DNA of 41,450 nt from Phycisphaerae bacterium (GCA_002706885.1 PAKY01000113.1:1-41450); one strand, 5' to 3'; shown: positions 32,929 through 41,418, counted from the stretch's first letter. Made by a program: numbers and translations. Notes: a model not told the origin generated them from the letters alone.

Positions 32929-34317
32929 ATGCGCGTCTGGACATTCCTGAGCTTCATGCTGCTCTCGTTGGTAGGTCAGCTCGCGGTCGCGACCGACGAC
33001 GGAACCCACGCCCTCGACCGCTACACCGCCGAGCTCGACGAGAGCTTCGCGTGGCGGATCGTGCAGACGTACGAGCCGATGCCGGGGACCCGTGGGTTCG
33101 CGGTCGATCTCACCAGCCAGACTTGGCGGTCGGAGGAAGAGGTTTCTCATCCCGCGTGGACGCACATGATGCAGGTTGTCGTGCCGCCGGTCGTTGAACA
33201 CGACACCGCATTGCTCGTCATTGGAGGCGGACGCCGACGGGAGGAGCCGCCGGCTCGCATCAGCGGGCACATCGCTCGGATTTCGTCTCTGACGCGGTCG
33301 GTTGTCGTCCTGCTCCCCACTGTTCCGAACCAGCCGCTCGAGCTGCGTGACGACGGCAAGAAGCGGTACGAGGACGATCTGCTCGCCGAGAGCTGGCAGA
33401 TCGCGATGGCCGAGCGCGACACCGGATGGGTCATTCACCAGGCCATGGCCAAGTCGGCGGTCGCGGGGATGACGGCGACCCAGCAGCTCATGGAAAGCAT
33501 CGGCGACGGTCCGGCGGTGACCGGATTCGTTCTTACCGGTGGGTCGAAGCGGGGATGGACGACATGGCTCACGGCCGCGGTGGACGACCGCGTGCGCGGC
33601 ATCGTGCCGATGGTGATCGACACGATCAACCTGCCGGAGGTGATGAAGCATCACTGGGGCGCCTACGGCTTCTGGGCGCCGGCGATCGGTGACTACGCGG
33701 GCCGCGGCTTCGCAAAGATGCTCACGTCTCCCCGCTTCGAGTCGATCCGGGGCATCGTCGATCCGTACACGATGCGCGATCGCCTCACGATGCCAAAGCT
33801 CCTAGTTAACGCCGGGGGTGATCAGTACTTCCTGCCCGATTCGACGAAGTACTACTTCGATGACCTGCCCGGCCCGACATACCTCCGCGTCGTTCCGAAC
33901 GTGAACCACAGCATCGACGACCGACCCGATGTTCTCACCTCCGCGCTCGCGTTCCATGACGCGGTCGCCCGTGGTCACAAACTGCCGTCACTCTCATGGG
34001 AGGTGGGGGAGGCGGCCAATACGCTGCGGTTGCAGACATCGACCGAGCCCGCCAAGGTCCTGCTCTGGGAGGCGACGAATCCGGAGGCTCGAGATTTTCG
34101 CCTTGAGACCATCGGCGCGGCGTGGACATTTCGCCCGCTTCGCCCGGAAGCGGACGGGTCGTATCTCGCGGCCGTCGAGGCGCCCGAGACGGGGTTCCGC
34201 GCGTTCCTGATCGAGGCAACGTTCCCCGCGGAGGGGTTCATGGCGCCGCATGTGTTCACGACAGAGGTGCAGGTCATTCCCGACGTGCTGCCCTTCGCCG
34301 ATAAGCCGATGGAGTAG
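32929..34317 (+). CDS. Secreted PhoPQ-activated pathogenicity-related (PqaA-type) protein
   Basis: A 462-residue exported alpha/beta-hydrolase-like protein. A signal peptide (about 1-21, FLSFMLLSLVGQLAVA) precedes a mature domain starting near ALDRYTAELDESFAWR. The family hallmark GGSKRGWTTWLTAAVDDRV has the nucleophile-like Ser in GxSKRGW. Other marks are IVPMVIDTINL, YAGRGF, LLVNAGGDQYFLPDSTKYYF (acidic residue) and NVNHSI (histidine), a plausible catalytic triad. Members are linked in some bacteria to resistance to host peptides; the substrate here is unknown. The ATG has GGAGG eight bases upstream. Its neighbours lipB and the aminotransferase suggest no shared pathway. Confidence 0.9.
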   Translation: MRVWTFLSFMLLSLVGQLAVATDDGTHALDRYTAELDESFAWRIVQTYEPMPGTRGFAVDLTSQTWRSEEEVSHPAWTHMMQVVVPPVVEHDTALLVIGGGRRREEPPARISGHIARISSLTRSVVVLLPTVPNQPLELRDDGKKRYEDDLLAESWQIAMAERDTGWVIHQAMAKSAVAGMTATQQLMESIGDGPAVTGFVLTGGSKRGWTTWLTAAVDDRVRGIVPMVIDTINLPEVMKHHWGAYGFWAPAIGDYAGRGFAKMLTSPRFESIRGIVDPYTMRDRLTMPKLLVNAGGDQYFLPDSTKYYFDDLPGPTYLRVVPNVNHSIDDRPDVLTSALAFHDAVARGHKLPSLSWEVGEAANTLRLQTSTEPAKVLLWEATNPEARDFRLETIGAAWTFRPLRPEADGSYLAAVEAPETGFRAFLIEATFPAEGFMAPHVFTTEVQVIPDVLPFADKPME

Positions 34318-34323
34318 CGGCGG

Positions 34324-35592
34324 TCAGCGCTTCAGCTTGCTCACGAAGTCGGCAAGTCGCTTTACGCCCTCCTTGATCGTCGCTTCGTCGCACGCGAAGC
34401 TCAGGCGGGCGCAGTCGGGACCGCAGCCGCCGAAGTCGGCGCCCGGGACGAGCGCGACGCCCGCTTCGACAAGCAACGCCTCGCAGAGGTCGAGAGCCGA
34501 TTTGATCGGCTTCCCGCCTGGCGATGTCGTGCCGTACAACGCCGAGACGTCTGGGAAGACGTAGAACGCGCCGGTCGGTCGAGGGCACCTGATGCCCGGA
34601 ATGTCGCTCAGCAGTTTGTGCATCAGCTCGGCCCGCTCGCCGAAGGCCTTGCGCATGCGCTCGACCTCCCCCTTCACTCCGGAGTCGGTGAGGGCGCAGC
34701 GAATCGCGGCATAGTTGAAGCTCGTGATGTTGGTCGTCATCTGGCCCTGAAGTGTGCCCATCGCCTTGATGAAGGTCTTTCCAAAAGCGCCCGGCATCGC
34801 CGTGTAGCCGATCCGCCACCCGGTCATCGCAAACGCCTTGCTCAGACCGTTCAGGGTGATCGTCCGCTCGGCCACCTCGGGAATCGATCCGATCGAGAAG
34901 TGCTCGATCCCGCCGTAGACGATCTTCTCGTACATCTCGTCGACGAAGATCAACAAGTCGGGCGCGACCGTCGCGGCCTTCTCTGCGACGACCTTGGCAA
35001 TGGCGCGGAGGTCCGCTTCGGGGTACTGCGTGCCGCACGGGTTGCTCGGCGTGCAGAGCACGAGCAACCGACTCCGGGGGGTGATCGCGGCCGCGATCTG
35101 ATCGGCGGTCGCTCGGAAATCGGCTTCGGGGCCTGCGGGGATCTCGACGACCCGACCGCCAGCGAGTTCCGCGATCGGCTTGTAGCTCACCCAGGTCGGC
35201 GCAGGGAGCAGCACCTCCCAGGGCTCCTCACCCGGATTCGGCGGGTCGAGGAGGCAGTGCATGGCGACGTAGAGACCGTGCTTACCGCCCGCGGAGATCG
35301 CCACATGGTCACCCGTAAGGCCCGGGATGCCGTTTTCTTCGGTGAGCTTCCGGGCGATGGCTTCCCGAGTCTCCGGGTCGCCGAGCGTCGGGACGTACTT
35401 GGTCTGCCCGGCGTCCAGGGCGGTCTTGGCGGCTTCCTTGATGGCTTTGGGGGTGTCGAAATCGGGCTCGCCGGCGGCGAAGATCAGGACATCCTTCCCT
35501 TCGCGCCGCATCTGCTTGGCCCGGTTCGTGAAGGCGACGGTAATGGAGGGCTTGAGGCCGCTGACGCGTCTGGAGAGTTGCAATTCGCTCAT
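34324..35592 (-). CDS. aspC: Class I/II pyridoxal-phosphate aminotransferase (aspartate aminotransferase-like)
   Basis: A 422-residue PLP enzyme. Seen: AAGEPDFDTPKAIKEAA at the N-terminus, AGGKHGLYVAMHCLLDPP, the cofactor region CTPSNPCGT, DEMYEKIVYGG, the Schiff-base lysine in LNGLSKAFAMTGWRIGY, and RLSFACDEAT with the carboxylate-binding arginine. This pattern is that of class I aspartate/prephenate-type aminotransferases (AspB branch); the exact substrate is not fixed by sequence, and the symbol is tentative. The start ATG has no Shine-Dalgarno site but has TACCTT six bases upstream. It converges closely (six bases) on the PqaA-type gene and is divergent from rpsO. Confidence 0.9.
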   Translation of the reverse strand: MSELQLSRRVSGLKPSITVAFTNRAKQMRREGKDVLIFAAGEPDFDTPKAIKEAAKTALDAGQTKYVPTLGDPETREAIARKLTEENGIPGLTGDHVAISAGGKHGLYVAMHCLLDPPNPGEEPWEVLLPAPTWVSYKPIAELAGGRVVEIPAGPEADFRATADQIAAAITPRSRLLVLCTPSNPCGTQYPEADLRAIAKVVAEKAATVAPDLLIFVDEMYEKIVYGGIEHFSIGSIPEVAERTITLNGLSKAFAMTGWRIGYTAMPGAFGKTFIKAMGTLQGQMTTNITSFNYAAIRCALTDSGVKGEVERMRKAFGERAELMHKLLSDIPGIRCPRPTGAFYVFPDVSALYGTTSPGGKPIKSALDLCEALLVEAGVALVPGADFGGCGPDCARLSFACDEATIKEGVKRLADFVSKLKR

Positions 35593-35598
35593 GGCGCA

Positions 35599-35604
35599 AA
35601 GGTA
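35599..35604 (-). promoter_or_regulatory. Candidate leaderless promoter -10 (TACCTT) of the aminotransferase gene
   Basis: TACCTT, six bases (TGCGCC), then ATG. No Shine-Dalgarno site and no clear -35. Confidence 0.48.
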
Positions 35605-35806
35605 TCGTGGCGACGCGCCCGGTGTGGGGATTCGAGGCGTGATCGGGTGGGTCTCGGCGGATTCTGCGATGACCTCGCTCGCCACCGGGCTTCATCCTGC
35701 GCTAACATGGGTTTGCCCGAGAGAGGGCTCGACGGGGCCGGAGCGTGGTCGCAGTGTGCCACGCTGGTCGCCGAGACAGCGCAACGCCTGAGTCAGGAGT
35801 ATGCCC

Positions 35807-36076
35807 ATGCCGCTTGCGGCCGAGGTCAAACAAGAAGTCATCCAGAAGTTCGCCCGCGAGAGCGGGGACACCGGTTCGCCCGAGGTCCAGATCGCGCTGC
35901 TGACCGCCCGGATTCAGCAGATCGCGACGCACCTCCGTGCGAACAAGCAGGACGCGCACAACCGCCGCGGCCTCGTGATGATGGTCGGCAAGCGCAACCG
36001 CTTGCTCCGGTACCTCAAGCGGACCGACATCGGCCGCTACCAGGACACCATCAAGGCTCTCGGCCTCCGTAAGTGA
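35807..36076 (+). CDS. rpsO: 30S ribosomal protein S15
   Basis: Binds 16S rRNA early in small-subunit assembly. With the ATG at 35807 the protein is 89 residues, the usual S15 length, and AGGAG lies seven bases upstream. An ATG at 35801 is too close to that site. Seen: GDTGSPEVQIALLTARI, NKQDAHNRRGLVMMVGKR and RLLRYLKRTD, the RNA-binding surfaces. A TAACAT at 35703-35708 could be its -10, giving a leader of roughly 90 bases. A strong terminator follows, and then pnp: the rpsO-pnp order known from many bacteria. Confidence 0.97.
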   Translation: MPLAAEVKQEVIQKFARESGDTGSPEVQIALLTARIQQIATHLRANKQDAHNRRGLVMMVGKRNRLLRYLKRTDIGRYQDTIKALGLRK

Positions 36077-36084
36077 TTCTCGTC

Positions 36085-36125
36085 CAGGCCCGCGCCACAC
36101 CGGCGCGGGCCTGTTTGTTTGTTGG
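36085..36125 (+). terminator. Rho-independent terminator after rpsO
   Basis: CAGGCCCGCGCC and GGCGCGGGCCTG form a perfect 12-bp stem with a 5-base loop (ACACC), followed by TTTGTTTGTT. It begins eight bases after the rpsO stop. Confidence 0.88.
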
Positions 36126-36271
36126 GTACGTTGTTGGTCCGACCGGGGCCGCGTCTGGACCGGCAGTGGGCGACGCGCAGCGGGCTCCCCTTGCATGCTT
36201 GGGGCAGCCGACCGCTGCGTGACGCCTTCTGCCTTTCCGGCACCGAGCTCCCGGCGGGTGTTGATGAGGCA

Positions 36272-36354
36272 AGCGGGCGTCGGGCCCGCTGAACACACGC
36301 CCGCGGCTCCTGAGAGCGACGCCGCGGGTCAGTCCGCGTCAAGATCAGACGCGG
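36272..36354 (+). promoter_or_regulatory. Three-hairpin leader of pnp
   Basis: Three perfect 7-bp stems stand in a row: AGCGGGC/GCCCGCT (36272-36290), CCCGCGG/CCGCGGG (36300-36328, 15-base loop) and CCGCGTC/GACGCGG (36334-36354, 7-base loop). They end 19 bases before the pnp ATG. In enterobacteria a structured pnp leader is cut by RNase III and then used by PNPase for self-repression; a similar role here is inference. The upstream part of the gap (36126-36271) shows no gene. Confidence 0.5.
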
Positions 36355-36373
36355 CAGAAAGGCAATACAGAAC

Positions 36374-38602
36374 ATGACCACCGCAGCCACCAGCGCCGCC
36401 GATGCGCTCGCCAAGGCCCGTGAGACGAACACCCCGATCGTCGTTGAGAAGGAGATCGGCGGCCGCGTCATGCGGATCGAGACCGGTCAGATCGCCAAGC
36501 TCGCGGGCGCGGCTGTTCTCCTGACCTACGGCGGCAGCTCGGTTCTCGCGACCGTCGTCCGCGACAACCCGCGGCCGGGCCTCGACTTCTTCCCTCTCGC
36601 CGTTGACTACCGCGAGAAGACGTCGGCGGCGGGCAAGTTCCCGGGCGGCTTCCGCAAGCGTGAGGGCGCTCCGAACGAGAAGGAAGTCCTCACGATGCGG
36701 ATGATCGACCGTCCGGTCCGTCCGCTCTTCCCCGATGGGTTCATCGACGAGGTCCAGATCCAGTGCTGGGTCATGAGCCACGACGGCGAAAACGACACCG
36801 ACGTCCTCGCGGGCGTTGCGGCCTCGGCCGCTCTCGCGATCAGCGACTGCCCGTTTGAGGGCCCGCTCGCGACCGTCCGCGTCGGTCGCGTTTTCGATGA
36901 CGAGGACAACATCACCCACGTCATCTACCCGACCGTCAGCCAGCTCGAGTACTCGGACGTCGACCTCGTCCTCTCGGGCCACCGCGACGGCATGAACATG
37001 ATCGAGGTCGGCGCGGCCGAGATCCCCGAGGACGAGCTGCTCGACTGCATCCGTTTCGGTGAGAAGCACATCGCGGGCGTCCTCGACCTGATCGACGAGC
37101 TCGTCGGCAAGGCCGGTCGCGAGAAGCGGATCGGCAACCTCAACGTCGTTCCCGACGACATCATGGCGACCTGCAAGCGCGAGTGCGAGGCGTCGATGAC
37201 CGAGGCCCGCCAGATCGGCCTCAAGTCCGAGCGTGGCGCGCGCGTCGACGAGCTGCGCGACGCCTTCCTCGAGCAGCACTTCCCGCTGAAGGAGGACGGC
37301 ACGGTCGCGGAAGCGAACGAGGCCGCCAAGCGTCGCTCGTTTGCGAAGGAGGCGTTCCGCACGCTCGAGAAGAAGGTCACCCGCAAGCTCATCGTCGAGA
37401 AGGGCCAGCGGGCCGACGGCCGGGGGGCTGAGGAGATCCGTCAGCTCTACATGGAGGTGGGCCGATTCGCTCGCACGCACGGCTCGTCCCTGTTCCAGCG
37501 CGGCGAGACCCAGAGCCTCGTTTCCTGCACGCTCGGAACGGGCAAAGACGAGCAGATCATCGATGGTCTCCTCCCCGAGTACTCGAAGAAGTTCACGCTT
37601 CACTACAACTTCCCACCGTTCTGCACGGGCGAGGCGAAGCGGATCATGGGCCCCGGCCGGCGCGAGATCGGTCACGGCGCCCTCGCCGAGCGGAGCCTCA
37701 TGGGCGTCATCCCTGACCCGACCGAGTTCCCTTACACCATCCGCCTCGTCAGCGACATCACCGAGTCGAACGGCTCGTCGTCGATGGCGTCCGTCTGCGG
37801 CGGCTGCCTCGCGCTGATGGACGCGGGCGTTCCGATCGTCAACACCTGCGCCGGCATCTCGGTCGGTCGCTTCACCGATGAAAACGGTGAGAACGAGGTC
37901 TTCGTCACCGACATCATCGGTGAGGAGGACTTCTTCGGCGACATGGACTTTAAGGTCTCCGGCACGGTCGACGGCATCACGGGCATCCAGCTCGACCTCA
38001 AGGCCCGAGGCCTGAGCGTCGCGCAGATGGAGAAGATCTTCGAGCAGGCGAAGCGCGGTCGCCTCGACATCATCAAGCAGATGGAAGCGGTCATCGCCGA
38101 GCCCCGCGCCGAGATCTCGCTCCTCGCCCCGCGCCTCGTCCAGATGAAGATCTCGCCTGACAAGATCGGCAAGCTCATCGGCCCGGGCGGCAAGACCATC
38201 CGCGCCCTCCAGGACAAGTACGGCGTGAACATCGACGTCGAGGACGACGGCACCGTGATCGTCGCGAGTCCGGACGGCCAGAAGGTGCTCGACGCCGAGG
38301 CCGAGATCTCGGCGATCTGCGAAGAGGTCAAGCCCGGCGCGATCTACAACGGAAAGGTCGTCAGCGTCAAGGACTTCGGCGCCTTCATCGAGATCGCCCC
38401 CGGAACCGACGGCATGTGCCACATCTCGGAGCTCGCCGAGGGCTATGTCGAGAGCGTGGCCGATGTCGTCAAGGTCGGCGATCAGGTCCGCGTCAAGGTC
38501 ATCCTCGTTGACGAGCAGGGCCGCATCAAGCTCAGCCGAAAGCAGGCGATGGAGTCGTCCAAGGCGCCCGCCGAGGCGGCCGCCGGTTCGAGCGACGACT
38601 GA
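36374..38602 (+). CDS. pnp: Polyribonucleotide nucleotidyltransferase (PNPase)
   Basis: A phosphorolytic 3'-5' exoribonuclease and degradosome component. The protein has 742 residues. The first RNase PH domain begins IVVEKEIGGRVMRIETGQIA and contains KFPGGFRKREGAP and RPVRPLFPDGF. An alpha-helical domain lies at about 240-320. The second, catalytic RNase PH domain has FQRGETQSLVSCTLGT, LHYNFPPFCTGE, GRREIGHGALAERSL, SNGSSSMASVCGG, and DIIGEEDFFGDMDFKVSGT with metal-binding Asp residues. KH (KIGKLIGPGGKTIRALQDKYG) and S1 (GAIYNGKVVSVKDFGAFIEI) RNA-binding domains complete it. Only a weak AAAGG site precedes the ATG, fitting controlled translation from the structured leader. Confidence 0.97.
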   Translation: MTTAATSAADALAKARETNTPIVVEKEIGGRVMRIETGQIAKLAGAAVLLTYGGSSVLATVVRDNPRPGLDFFPLAVDYREKTSAAGKFPGGFRKREGAPNEKEVLTMRMIDRPVRPLFPDGFIDEVQIQCWVMSHDGENDTDVLAGVAASAALAISDCPFEGPLATVRVGRVFDDEDNITHVIYPTVSQLEYSDVDLVLSGHRDGMNMIEVGAAEIPEDELLDCIRFGEKHIAGVLDLIDELVGKAGREKRIGNLNVVPDDIMATCKRECEASMTEARQIGLKSERGARVDELRDAFLEQHFPLKEDGTVAEANEAAKRRSFAKEAFRTLEKKVTRKLIVEKGQRADGRGAEEIRQLYMEVGRFARTHGSSLFQRGETQSLVSCTLGTGKDEQIIDGLLPEYSKKFTLHYNFPPFCTGEAKRIMGPGRREIGHGALAERSLMGVIPDPTEFPYTIRLVSDITESNGSSSMASVCGGCLALMDAGVPIVNTCAGISVGRFTDENGENEVFVTDIIGEEDFFGDMDFKVSGTVDGITGIQLDLKARGLSVAQMEKIFEQAKRGRLDIIKQMEAVIAEPRAEISLLAPRLVQMKISPDKIGKLIGPGGKTIRALQDKYGVNIDVEDDGTVIVASPDGQKVLDAEAEISAICEEVKPGAIYNGKVVSVKDFGAFIEIAPGTDGMCHISELAEGYVESVADVVKVGDQVRVKVILVDEQGRIKLSRKQAMESSKAPAEAAAGSSDD

Positions 38603-38685
38603 CAGACGATCGCGTCGCGCTGATCGTTGACCGGTCGGTCATCTTTCGGCGTCGTCGGTGTTTTCAGCAGCGAGCGTGCGTTGTT

Positions 38686-38718
38686 CGCCGCTCCTGCGCT
38701 TTGCGCGCGGGAGCGGCG
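38686..38718 (+). terminator. Hairpin after pnp, possible terminator
   Basis: CGCCGCTCC and GGAGCGGCG form a perfect 9-bp stem with an inner GCGC/GCGC stem, 83 bases after the pnp stop. There is no T-run; the next bases TTGACG may be a -35. Could be a factor-dependent terminator or 3'-end-protecting hairpin. Confidence 0.45.
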
Positions 38719-38748
38719 TTGACGCGACGTATCAAAATCGGTTACGTT
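38719..38748 (+). promoter_or_regulatory. Candidate promoter of the cold-shock-domain gene
   Basis: TTGACG (38719-38724) is a good -35 match. TTACGT/TACGTT (38742-38748) is a weak -10 at 17-18 bases. The transcript would have a leader of about 100 bases. Confidence 0.4.
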
Positions 38749-38810
38749 CCTCGTCTTGAGAACGCGGGCGCCGCATCGGGGTCTCGTCCGCGTTTCCTCA
38801 TACTCTCATG

Positions 38811-38830
38811 ACGCCGCCATTCGGCGGTGT
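38811..38830 (+). promoter_or_regulatory. Hairpin just before the cold-shock-gene ribosome site
   Basis: ACGCCGCC and GGCGGTGT form an 8-bp stem (one G-T pair) with an ATTC loop. It ends 11 bases before the GGGG of the Shine-Dalgarno site. Leaders of cold-shock genes are often structured and temperature-sensitive; that role here is inference. Confidence 0.35.
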
Positions 38831-38853
38831 TCCCTGAGCGAGGGGAACGTTGC

Positions 38854-39252
38854 ATGCAGGTTCACGATGGCCAGATGAGCCAGGGGTCGCCCGGTGGGGA
38901 GAACGGGCGGACGGTTCAGGACGAAACGGCCGCGGGCGAGCGCAAGAACTGCTCGTCGGCGGTGGGTGGAAACCTCGAACAGATCGAGGGCGAGGTGAAA
39001 TGGTTCGATCCCCGAAAGGGATACGGGTTCATCGTCGGACCCGAGGGCCAGGACATCTTCGCGCACTATTCGGTGATCGAGGGTGACGGATTCCGCGTTC
39101 TGCGCGACGGCGCCCGGGTTCGATACAGCGCGGAGTGCGCCGGCACGCGATGGAAAGCCACGCGTGTTGAGCGATTGAGCGACGAGGAGGCCGACGAGGC
39201 CGAGGTCTCCGTCGTTCGCAATCGCGCGTTCTCCCGGTCGCCGAGGCGGTGA
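38854..39252 (+). CDS. Cold-shock-domain protein with N-terminal extension
   Basis: A 132-residue protein. The cold-shock domain lies at about 44-107: GEVKWFDPRKGYGFIVG with RNP1 KGYGFI (55-60) and RNP2 DIFAHY (67-72), then a beta-rich end (VRYSAECAGTRWKATRVERL). It should bind single-stranded RNA or DNA. Classical Csp proteins are about 70 residues; this one has 43 extra N-terminal residues of Gly, Glu and Ser (disordered) and an acidic then basic C-terminal tail (SDEEADEAEV...RAFSRSPRR). The ATG has AGGGG eight bases upstream. The following kinase gene begins 28 bases later. Confidence 0.9.
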   Translation: MQVHDGQMSQGSPGGENGRTVQDETAAGERKNCSSAVGGNLEQIEGEVKWFDPRKGYGFIVGPEGQDIFAHYSVIEGDGFRVLRDGARVRYSAECAGTRWKATRVERLSDEEADEAEVSVVRNRAFSRSPRR

Positions 39253-39280
39253 CGTCCTCGCGGCGAGCGAACAATCGCGC

Positions 39281-40147
39281 GTGCTGATCGGATTCGTCCT
39301 CGGAAGTGTTGCCACAGCGTCATTGGCCGCGATCATCGCGGCGCCGCTTCTGCGCGCGCGTCGGAAGCGGCTAATGCTTCGCGCCCGCGATGCCGAGCGT
39401 CGGGCGGCCCGCGCCGAACGGATGGCTGAGATCGGCGCGATGACCGGGGGTCTCGCGCACGAGATTAAGAACCCGCTGTCGACGATCGGGCTGAACGTCC
39501 AACTGGTGACCGAAGGACTAGCCGATCTGGCGGTCGAAGACCCAGCCGAACGCGATCGACTTCTGCGGCGCGTCGAGTCGCTCGGGCGTGAGGTCGAGCG
39601 TCTGCGTCAGGTCCTGACTGAGTTCCTCGAGTTCGCTGGCGCCCTGCACCTCGAGCCGGCGCCGACCGACCTGAACGAACTCACGGAGGGACTCGCGGAC
39701 TTCTTCATGGCTCAGGCGCGGTCCGCGGGGGTTCGGCTCGATGTCGCGCTCGATCCAACCGCCCCGGTCGCGATGCTCGACGCGAACCACGTCAAACAGG
39801 CCACGCTCAACCTGCTCATCAACGCGACGCAGGCGATGGCGCGGTCGCCTGAGAACACGCCGAAGCGCCTCATCATGCGCACAAGCGTCGTGGCGCCCGA
39901 TGACGACGAGGCGGGCCACGCCGAGCTCTGGGTCGAGGACTCCGGGCCCGGCATAGCAGCCGACGCCGTTGAACGCGTGTTCACGCCGTACTTCACGACC
40001 AAGCCGGGCGGCTCCGGTCTTGGTCTTCCGCTCGCGCGACGCATCGTTGAGGCACACGGCGGATCGATCGACATCGTCTCGTCCACCGGTGGAGACGGCG
40101 AGCCGAGCGGGACGCGGATCGTGATGCGGTTTCCTCTGCCTGCCTAG
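39281..40147 (+). CDS. Minimal sensor histidine kinase (one membrane segment)
   Basis: A 288-residue kinase. A single hydrophobic segment (about 3-24, IGFVLGSVATASLAAIIAAP) is followed by a basic coiled-coil stretch (25-50), then the H-box GLAHEIKNPLSTI with phospho-acceptor H60. The ATPase domain has NLLINATQAM (N-box), VEDSGPGI (G1), VFTPYFTTK (F-box) and GSGLGLPLARRIVEAHGGSI (G2), like NtrB/ZraS-type kinases. There is no periplasmic or PAS sensing domain, so the signal must come through the membrane segment or a partner. No response regulator is in the window. The GTG lacks a Shine-Dalgarno site; AACAAT lies five bases upstream. Its stop shares CTAG with the converging gene. Confidence 0.9.
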   Translation: MLIGFVLGSVATASLAAIIAAPLLRARRKRLMLRARDAERRAARAERMAEIGAMTGGLAHEIKNPLSTIGLNVQLVTEGLADLAVEDPAERDRLLRRVESLGREVERLRQVLTEFLEFAGALHLEPAPTDLNELTEGLADFFMAQARSAGVRLDVALDPTAPVAMLDANHVKQATLNLLINATQAMARSPENTPKRLIMRTSVVAPDDDEAGHAELWVEDSGPGIAADAVERVFTPYFTTKPGGSGLGLPLARRIVEAHGGSIDIVSSTGGDGEPSGTRIVMRFPLPA

Positions 40148-41412
40148 CCCATTACCTCACAGATGATGTCGACCGCGCGGTCGAGCTCTTCGCGCGTGTT
40201 GAGGATGTCCGGGCAGATCCGAACAAACCCGCGTCCGGTCGTCGGGCATCGGCGGGCGTCGGTGTTCAGCCCGCGGTCTTTGAGGGACGCGCACAGCGTC
40301 CGTTCGTCCGCGGATGGGACGAGGAAGAAGGCGCCTCGATGCTCGTGGACGATGGGGTCGACGTTGCGGCCTCGCAGTCGGTCGATGAGGTACGACTGCA
40401 ATTCGAGGTTGTAGGCGCGGAGGCGATCGACACCGATCGCGAGCGTGAACTCGAGCCCCGCCTTCGCCTGGAAATAGGTCAGGATCGGCGGCGTTGATTC
40501 GAGCCATCCGTCGCCCCCGCCCGCGAGCGTTGCGTCGTCGGTGCGGTCGAATCCCATGGGCTCAGGTCTCGCGAACCAGCCCGTATCGATCGGCGCGAGA
40601 TCGCCCGGGCGAGGCTCACGGGCGCCTGGAAGCAGGCGGGGCTGGACCGCGAGCCAGGCGGCTCCGGGGCCGCCTCGGGTGTACTTGTAGTTGCCACCGA
40701 TCGCGAAGTCGGCGTCGAGTCTGGCGAAGTCGAACGGGATCGCTCCGACCGCGTGATAGGTGTCGATGAGCGAGTAGGCGCCCACCTCCCGCGCTCGTGC
40801 GACCACCGCGTGAATCGACTCGATTGCCTGGCCCGTGGCAAAGACGACCTGGCTGCACAGGACGAGATCGGTCTCCGAATCGGTCGCGGCAACGATGTCG
40901 CCCGCGTGGAACGCTCCCGCGTCGTCGCCGTCGACCCACCGTACTTCGATGAGGCCCTTGGCGCGGTAGACCTTCAGGATGCAATCGATCGAATCGAACT
41001 CGCCCCGGGTCGCGACGACCCGGATCGGGCCGTTCTTCCGCGGCAGGGCGTTCAGCACGGCTCGGAGCGCCTGCCCCGCGGACGTCTTCGGGACGATCGC
41101 CTTTGGATCGTTCAGCCCGATGAGCCGGGCCATGAGCGATCGGTAGCGTTCACGCTCATCGACCCACAGGCCCCACGCGCCGTCCATGTCTGCGTACCAC
41201 GCGTCGATCGCCGCGCGGACATCCTCCGCCATACGGTCGAGGGGGCGCCCGAGCGAGTGGTTCGCGAGGTAGATTTCCTCGCGGCTGAGGACACGGCTGA
41301 AGAGCGGGAAGACATGCGTCCGCAAGCCGTCTTCTGTCAGAGGTCCGTCGCCGAGGCCACGGATGGCCGATTCAATATCGAGCGAGGTCGCCGGCTGATC
41401 GGTGGTCGTCAT
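40144..41412 (-). CDS. Class V PLP aminotransferase, kynureninase-like
   Basis: A 422-residue PLP enzyme of fold type I. Near the N-terminus YLANHSLGRPLDRM is the kynureninase/cysteine-desulfurase-type phosphate-side pattern. KTSAGQALRAVLNAL, SIDCILKVY and VLCSQVVFATGQ follow. DTYHAVGAIPFDF carries the cofactor-ring aspartate, and GGNYKYTRGGPGAAWL the Schiff-base lysine. The C-terminal small domain ends GFVRICPDILNTREELDRAV. Kynureninase and isopenicillin-epimerase-like members share these features; the substrate is not decided. No other tryptophan-degradation gene is near. The ATG has TAAGCT six bases upstream and no Shine-Dalgarno site. Confidence 0.85.
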   Translation of the reverse strand: MTTTDQPATSLDIESAIRGLGDGPLTEDGLRTHVFPLFSRVLSREEIYLANHSLGRPLDRMAEDVRAAIDAWYADMDGAWGLWVDERERYRSLMARLIGLNDPKAIVPKTSAGQALRAVLNALPRKNGPIRVVATRGEFDSIDCILKVYRAKGLIEVRWVDGDDAGAFHAGDIVAATDSETDLVLCSQVVFATGQAIESIHAVVARAREVGAYSLIDTYHAVGAIPFDFARLDADFAIGGNYKYTRGGPGAAWLAVQPRLLPGAREPRPGDLAPIDTGWFARPEPMGFDRTDDATLAGGGDGWLESTPPILTYFQAKAGLEFTLAIGVDRLRAYNLELQSYLIDRLRGRNVDPIVHEHRGAFFLVPSADERTLCASLKDRGLNTDARRCPTTGRGFVRICPDILNTREELDRAVDIICEVMG

Positions 41413-41418
41413 GCGTTC

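Noticed and set aside
36329-38422. A 697-residue leftward open frame opposite pnp
   Set aside because: Shadow of pnp: composition dominated by Asp, Val, Leu, Arg and no recognisable motif.
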